A stretch of 64,000 nt of DNA from Cruorifilaria tuberocauda (taxonomy: Eukaryota; Nematoda; Chromadorea; Rhabditida; Onchocercidae): assembly GCA_013365365.1 (NCBI GenBank), contig JABVXU010000208.1, forward strand, positions 29,406 to 93,405, written 5' to 3'. The translations under genes and the position numbers were made by a program. This document shows positions 57,153 through 64,000 of this stretch, piece by piece; the stretch's first letter is position 1; every line of letters begins with the position of its first letter. Below the pieces are notes generated by a model that was not told the DNA's origin, ran no database searches, and saw nothing but the letters and a program-made list of their open reading frames with translations.

Positions 57153-60100
57153 CATAACCGCTTGTGAGTACTTCGTTCCGATATACAAAAGTCATCGATC
57201 GCGATTGACAATATGTACAGCTGTGATGTTCTCTGAAAATGATTAATGAATCTTATATGACAACAGGAAATTGGATGCAAATACTAATATATTTTGATTT
57301 CACTTATTTTAATTTTATCATTTCAAGTTTTTTGGATGCTAATTAAGTCTTTTTTATATAGATAGTTATCATAATCTGTAGTCAGTTTTAAAATGTATTG
57401 TTATCATTGTTAATTGGGAAGCTACAAGAAATTCTTTGCACAGTTACAGAAAATTGGATTGAATCCCATGTAGCTAATTAACACTAATTATCAACTGTAA
57501 AAATGACGATAATCTTAAATAGATCAAAAAAGCATGGTCTAAAAACATTACCGTTCTTTTTCATTTCTTGCTGAGTCATGGAGATCAGACTCTGTACCTT
57601 TCCATTCTTTTTTCTCAGCAACTTCTCTTCGACATTTTGCCGATCACTCTTTGATTTATCCTGCATTCATGAAAAAAATATATAAATAAAAAATACTTAA
57701 TTATAGCGATAACAGTTGGTACATTTAGTGAGCCAACATACCATGATATTAATTTTCTAAATTTTTAGCCGGTATTATTAAATTCTACAAAATCTCAAAT
57801 TAAAAAAAGAATCAACTCCTTACTGAGGTGGATGACTCCGGTATTACTCGTGGGTCGAACAATACAGGTGTGGCGGTTTCTTGATCCGAAAAAAGGTTTA
57901 AAAGCATTGGAACAGTCTCATCACATCTGTGTGAAATTCATATTTGTTGAAAGACGCATAAACAACAAAGTAAGATAAAAAATAAAACAAAGAAAATTCA
58001 AGTTCGCTGTCATAAGCTTACGAATTTTGATCATTGTTCTGGTGTTTATTAAAAGTAGCTAACTTAGGATTACTAATAAGTCTAGAAAAACGTCGGAAAA
58101 TCCAAAGAATACTTAAGTCTTTGATTTTAATATCAAAAAATTCTAGAGAAATATTGCGGTCTTTACTATCAAAATAAAACTTTTTTCATCGAAAAAACAG
58201 AAGTATACCCATTTTCTTCATAATCCTTATCAGAAGAGATAGACCCACTGATGAGATCTATGTTATCTTTGAACTGTTTTGACTGTTCCACCGCATATGC
58301 CTCTTTTTCTAGTCCAATATTTGATTTTATCGATTTACTTCGCTCTAAATACTTTTTGTGACTAATGTTAAAAAAATATATATACTGAAATTGATGACGA
58401 AGCTGATGAGCAGATGAAAAGATATTCCATTTTTGTTTGGCATCTAGTTTTGCATGCAAGATAAAGCATTTATCAATTTGCAATTTTAGCAGAAAAAAAG
58501 GAAGAAAAGAAGATTAATTAAAATGTAACATCACCTGTTGGTTCCTGAAGTTGTTCTGTCTGCAATGAGCTTACATGCTCGAACGTCTTGCATTTTTTCA
58601 ATCTTTTAGAAAATCTGGAAATTGGTATATTCTACTATTATCTTGCAGGATTTCTTTTTTCCCAAATCAAAAATGACTCACAAGCTTAAGACATCGAGAT
58701 CTGTCTGATCGACCTGTTCTGCAGTTTCTTCCGCATTTTGAAAGCTGTATTTTTTCTGAAGAGTTTTCTAAATATAACTTCGAAAAAAGCGCTTATCTTT
58801 ATCTTCAGAAGCAAAAAATTCTTTTTTCTTTTTACTAACTTTTCTGCGGAATTTAAGAACTTGCTATGTGGATGAAAGGTTAAAATATAGAAGTCAAAGA
58901 GGAAGGAAATATTTTTCCAAACAGTACTGTGCACTTCAATGCATCTCTTATTTACACCGTCAGATATACTTCTATACTCGCCTTTCGCAGAATTCCACGT
59001 GGCTTCATATAACTATGTTCCTGTTGTACGTCGGCCTCAGAAGTAATAAATGTTGTTGGTTGTGACACTGGAGCACCCTTCGTGAGTGTACGATTAATTT
59101 CAAAATTATTTCTGAGATTATCTGATGTTTGAATAGATGAAGCATGCAGCAATGGAACAGAAGACATAGGAGGAGATATTTCGTGAAGTGTCGGATTTAT
59201 CACTGGATTTCTTTGAAACTCTGAATAGTCTGGCGGTCGAGTAACGCTAAGATCAAGTGAAGATGATTGTGAATGAGATTTATCTGTAACAAATTAGAAA
59301 AAATATAAGAGATATAGGACATGACACTTTTTCACAAATTTTTCCAACATGCCGAGGCACATCCAATCTGCGCGCTGTTAAAAGTTTGGTAAGTAAGTCC
59401 TTGATAAGAAATCCTTCTTTGCACTTGATTTAAGAATTATTAAAAATTTTTCCTTGCTAAAAAAGTCAACTACATACCAAAAATTTTCGGAGTATTATTA
59501 GGACCGAATGGAAGACTGCTTTCGAAGACTCTTGGTTGTTTCTGAATCGTCGGTAGCTAAAGTTGCTTACTTTAGAAGATAATAATAGTGAATCTCTTGC
59601 TTCTTCCTACTAAAGATTATACATAGTACAGCATTTAAAAATCTCAGAGTATGAATTAGTTTTAATGCTAAATTCAAGAAAACCACTTTGAACATCTGTT
59701 TATGGCATATAGATGTCAAAAATAATGCTTTGACACGGTGGCTTATTGAAAACCCGAAAGATAAATTTCACACAATACAGATATTCAAAGCTAGCTTCTC
59801 ACTGATAGCCATGTCTTCATTCATGATACCTTGCTCCTATTCAGATATGTGAATATGTAATATATGTAATATGTAATAGTAATAAAATGAGATCACGTAA
59901 TAAAATGAACAGTGATATAGTCCTAAGATTTTGAAATGGAATAGTCCTAATTTGGCAACTGTTAAGTGAAAAATTACTAGCTCTCGAGTCTTATCCATCG
60001 GCAATTTCGGTCTGTTTCCAGTACATGCAATATGCTTTGTCGACTCAAAAAACATATTTGAATTCACTGTTCCTAAAATTATAAATTCCTAGAATTCTAA

Positions 60101-62617
60101 TTTAACGATACTTCTAACGGTGCTAACACCGCATATTTTATTTATGATTTAGAGGAAATTTTTTGACAAATAAAGTATCCATTCAAAGGATAATTCTAAA
60201 AACTAAGAACAAAAGTGCCTTTCAGTAAAATATAAGTATTACCCAAAGTAGAATTTCGAGAGAGACTCGATTCTGTTATTTGAAGATGACCTGATATACG
60301 TTTCTGAAAATAATAAAACGGAAAATCTAACATAATTGCAGAAACTATATCTTATCGAAGAAGATGAGTAAACCATTGGGCTAGAATAGTAATATTTACA
60401 CGATTTACAAAAAAAGTTATAATATATAAATTTCATTATTTTTACCATTTTTGGATCATCAGTAATGAGAGCTGAAATACGAGTTTTATCAGTTATTTTC
60501 ACCGGTAATTTCTTTTGTTTCTTTCCAGTGTCTCTAGCAGTCTTTTCGGATGGTTTCTGAAATTCACATTGGTAAACAAAGATTGGAAACTTTTTAATAC
60601 ACGGCAGTGTTGCATCTTGACTTGATCAACATACTTCTCAGTGCATCTTCATTTCAGATGCAAAAGCTTAGGCAAAACGTTAAAAAAAGGCTTGCCTTAT
60701 GTTTTTGGAGTAACTTAGCAAGCATTATGAGGTGAGCAAATGTCAAAGAACTTTTTCTTATCTTAATAGTAATAGGTGAATAATTAATGTAAAGGGAAAC
60801 TTTCATTACATTCTTCGTTTTCATTTTCTGTTCCAAAAGCATTTGTTCTTTTAGCCGCCATGCCGCTTGTCTTGCTGGTGTAACGGCACGTTCCCTTCTT
60901 GCTGGATTTGGTACAGATTCAATATCTATAATAAATTTCAATCCACTTATAAAAAAATTATCTCCTACAGTGCAACTCAATTGTCTTAATGACAACTCCG
61001 TGCATATGAAAAGATATTAATTTTGAATGTGTAAGTCTACATTAAGAAAAAACTACATTAGAGGACTACCACCATCTTTCTCAGGTCACTTATCATGCAT
61101 ATATCTGATGAATTATAAAAATTAAACCATAATACGTTAAAAGTTTCAACCATAGCCTTACCTTTCACTTGATGAATATCAGCTGATCCTGTTATGGACA
61201 CGTGAAGTTGATCATTATTCACAGAACTGCAGAAATCCATTCCATCTTTAGCTGAATAGCAAAGTGAAGAAAGTAATTGTAAGTAATAACGATGAAAAAC
61301 TTTTCGTTTCATCACAATTTTTATATTTTGAATACTTCTGCATCATTATAACTTAATTTTTAAATTATGACATCTTCAAATTTCATTTTTTTAAAAATAC
61401 CCCGATCATTGAGAGAATTCATTTGAAAATAGAGCGAAAGGAAAAACTTACCAATTATCAAAATTCCCTAACACCTAACTAGTCGATGGATATTAACAAT
61501 CAGTAAACCAAAAATTCTTTTTTGCAAGAAATATAGTATTTTGAATACCTAAACCGTGTTGCAACTCAACCAGCAAAAGAGACATAAGATAATGAAAACC
61601 CTAAACTGGTCTGGTAATATTAGGTTGGAGACAAACAGCTTGTAAATTGAATTTGTTAAATATTTTATAAAAAATCACTGAGTGAGCATTGAACATCAGA
61701 TTCGCCACTTCGCTGGGTTGTGACACCATTATTAATTTTAGTTTCATTTGCTCGTTTTGCTGAAATAATGAGAACAATACAATAACAGAAGAAACTATTT
61801 TCCTGCCCTTTCTTAATTTAAAAAAAGTAATTTGCTTTCTAAATTTCGTCACCTCTTCTAATACAACACTGCACTGCTAGCAGCTTCGCTCGGTCTAATA
61901 TTGTCAAACTTTCCAGAGCGTTATCCGAACATTGCAACAATTTTATCTGGAATTTTTTTACAGCATTCATTAGGCTGACAATTATGCAAACCAAGTCTGG
62001 ATAAAAGTAAAAATAACAAGGATATTAAGAACGTCATTAAGAATATTTTTCGGTGATATGCAGAAAAATCCCTCGCAAAAGCATTTAATTGAAAAACAAG
62101 ACCTTGTTACTCTTATTATTTCTTATTTTATAAGAAAAAGAAAAGTGACAAATATAAATGTATTACTAGTTTTAATTAACCTTTTTGCCTCGACGTTTAC
62201 AAATCGCTAAATGACGGAAAATTTGTAATACAGTTCCAAATTGAGCTGTGCATCCTTTAGCAGCACAACCAAACAATGCTAAATTAAGATGCTTCTGACA
62301 AAAGTGCTCCTCGAAATCATCATAAGTATCGAACGTCTCTTTGCACTCTCCACCATCTACTGTTGCAAGACACCACAGCTCCTGAAAATGTGATACACAC
62401 ATATAATATTACTTATTTTATCAATGTAGGTACTTAAATTGGTCTAAAAAAAGGCCAATGGTGGAGAATGGAGAACGAAACGGAATTAGAGAAGAGATAA
62501 AGATAGCCAATGGACTGGAAATTAGAATCAAGTATATTTTAGGAAAAAATATACTGAAAATGAAAAAGCAGTGAGTGAAGTTGAAATAAACCGCGAGCAA
62601 CTCACCGAACAATCCAT
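57153..62617 (-). CDS. unrecognised protein with two N-terminal zinc fingers
   Basis: Exons from the start: 62606-62617, 62181-62381, 61853-61946, 61679-61759, 61162-61251, 60810-60925, 60446-60556, 60243-60303, 59978-60072, 59774-59836 (end uncertain), 59478-59556, 58970-59283, 58682-58767, 58535-58614, 58209-58344, 57824-57926, 57552-57660, 57153-57230; 636 residues, 3' end open. All joins keep phase. Finger 1 is C8, C17, H30, H35 (C-x8-C-x12-H-x4-H); finger 2 is C43, C48, H61, C65 (C2HC). After a basic RRGKK come long Lys/Ser/Glu-rich, probably disordered stretches with several basic clusters (QKMKTKNK, GKKQKKLP, SKRLKKCK) and, at the end, another CTYC pair. This composition suggests a nuclear DNA- or chromatin-binding protein; that is inference. 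The start is a 12-base exon (MDCS) spliced in phase to ELWC. No known family is recognised. Confidence 0.7.
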
Positions 62618-64000
62618 CCTGCCGCTTCAATTACTTCCTTAAAAATGATAATAGACAGACATACAATGAAATGCATTAATATATTAAGTGTATTAATGAC
62701 GTACACGTCACGTTCACATGTACGGCTAAATCTATCAAAATCAATTATACTTTTTCACATTATCGAATCCATTCTGAACATGCTTACTATATTCGCAAAC
62801 TCAGTATGATAACTATATTATTACCAAAAGTTATTAGCAATCGGTTGAATTGCCTTCTACGGAGAAATGTATAACATGTATTATTTTAGATTGTTGAATT
62901 GCCATAGTGATATGAGCAAAAGCGTACAGTAATCAGTGACTCTAACATAATATAACAACTAAAAATTGCTGCCATAACAATTCCGGTTATATACTACTGA
63001 TCTTAATTAAGTTTAGTGAAATCTATGATGAAGATTTTTTAGTCCTCTATGTTACAATAAGTGAACTGTTCATATATTTGTTTATGGTCATAAAAATTGA
63101 CGGACGGAAAGAATCATCAAAGCAGAATACTAATATTAAAAGTGACATTATGAATATAATCTTTTATATCAAAGAATGAAAACGATTGCAGGAAAGTGAA
63201 ATGAAATTTCTGCACGTTTACATTGATAAATTATCGTTAAGCAGAATTTATCATCTAAGAATTTGGAATTTCTCGTCATTAAGCAGGAATAAGGATTGGC
63301 AGGTAGAAACTGCAGAATGGTTCGACCAAGAATGAAAAAATGACAGAATAACTGACGTGGAAATAGATGCGATCATTATTTTTATCAATAATATAGAAGG
63401 ATGGAATGAATTAATGATTAAACGCCATGATAGATATTAGCATTCAATAACAAACATCTGAACCATATCTAAAGGCGATGTATGATTATAATGAAAGTTC
63501 CTGTACTTTCTGTGCTATCCAATAATTTAATTCTTCTGAATTAAATTATTTATTCACCAAAATAGAACTATTTTGGTCTATAGGCGACAAACATCTCGTT
63601 TGGCGAAGAGAAAATACGAATTCTTGGCAGCATATAGTCGTGAAAGTTTTGGTTTATGAAGGTTTATTCTTTTGGAAGATTAACGCTAGTATTATTATAG
63701 CAGTTATAACGTCAGTAGACGAAGATTTCTTCTCATTGAAGCAATCGTTTTTAAGTTTGAATGAAAATTGGTGAAGAGTTAATTGAGTCGTGGTTTAGGT
63801 GAGTAGGGCCGTTAAGCTGTAGGAACAAATGTTATCCATGGGAAATCGACAGGTCGTATAAAAGTGATAGAGATAAAAAAAAGGAAAGAAAGAGTTTCAG
63901 TCATGAATTCTAATTCCTTGTTAGGTTATTTACAAAGAAATAATGATATAATCTTCTTGAATACGAAATTGTTGGGGGAACTTTTCTGCGAAGTTGACTT
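62618..64000. other. right flank, presumed upstream of the zinc-finger gene
   Basis: AT-rich, no coding exon seen on either strand. It holds two adjacent perfect hairpins at 63521-63577. The promoter of the minus-strand zinc-finger gene should lie here, but no site can be named. Confidence 0.45.
63521..63577. repeat. two adjacent perfect hairpins
   Basis: First stem: AATAATTTAATTC (63521-63533) with GAATTAAATTATT (63538-63550), four-base loop. Second stem: ACCAAAATAG (63556-63565) with CTATTTTGGT (63568-63577), two-base centre. Only five bases separate them. Both arms match exactly. Confidence 0.85.

Overview
This is AT-rich eukaryotic DNA whose genes are cut into many small exons by short GT-AG introns ending in TTTCAG-like acceptors. 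The recognisable proteins are closest, as far as I remember the sequences, to nematode versions: TIR-1/SARM with near-identical SAM and TIR blocks, RPN-6, topoisomerase II and phosphorylase kinase gamma. A parasitic (spirurid or filarial-like) nematode is the best guess. No bacterial operon, tRNA, rRNA, CRISPR array or intact transposon was seen. Gene models were built by hand: exon ends were chosen from splice motifs, reading phase and remembered family sequence, and lengths of joined exons were checked for phase.

Layout. 1-1760: mostly non-coding, with two possible terminal exons of an upstream + gene (582-817). 1761-5291 (+): phosphorylase kinase gamma subunit, 11 exons. 7743-9904 (-): the last four visible exons of an unrecognised charged/Ser-rich protein. 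9905-14499: long stretch with no secure gene. 14500-17586 (+): 26S proteasome lid subunit Rpn6/PSMD11, 11 exons. 18596-27711 (-): DNA topoisomerase II, 25 exons, complete catalytic core but no C-terminal domain. 30129-51720 (-): TIR-1/SARM1 NAD+ hydrolase with ARM, SAM, SAM and TIR domains in 19 exons over 21.6 kb, including an 8.7-kb intron. 57153-62617 (-): an unrecognised nuclear-type protein starting with two zinc fingers, at least 18 exons.

The genes are not an operon and have unrelated jobs: glycogen mobilisation, protein turnover, DNA topology and innate immune/axon-degeneration signalling. From memory, their C. elegans counterparts mostly lie on chromosome III, so the window probably reflects ancestral linkage.

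Points for a second look: introns that seem to begin with TT or AT instead of GT while keeping the rest of the donor consensus, two GC-AG introns, the tail-less topoisomerase II, a pre-miRNA-like hairpin at 54781-54844, a 35-bp near-perfect foldback at 53924-53999, and a 303-bp GT tract inside a tir-1 intron.
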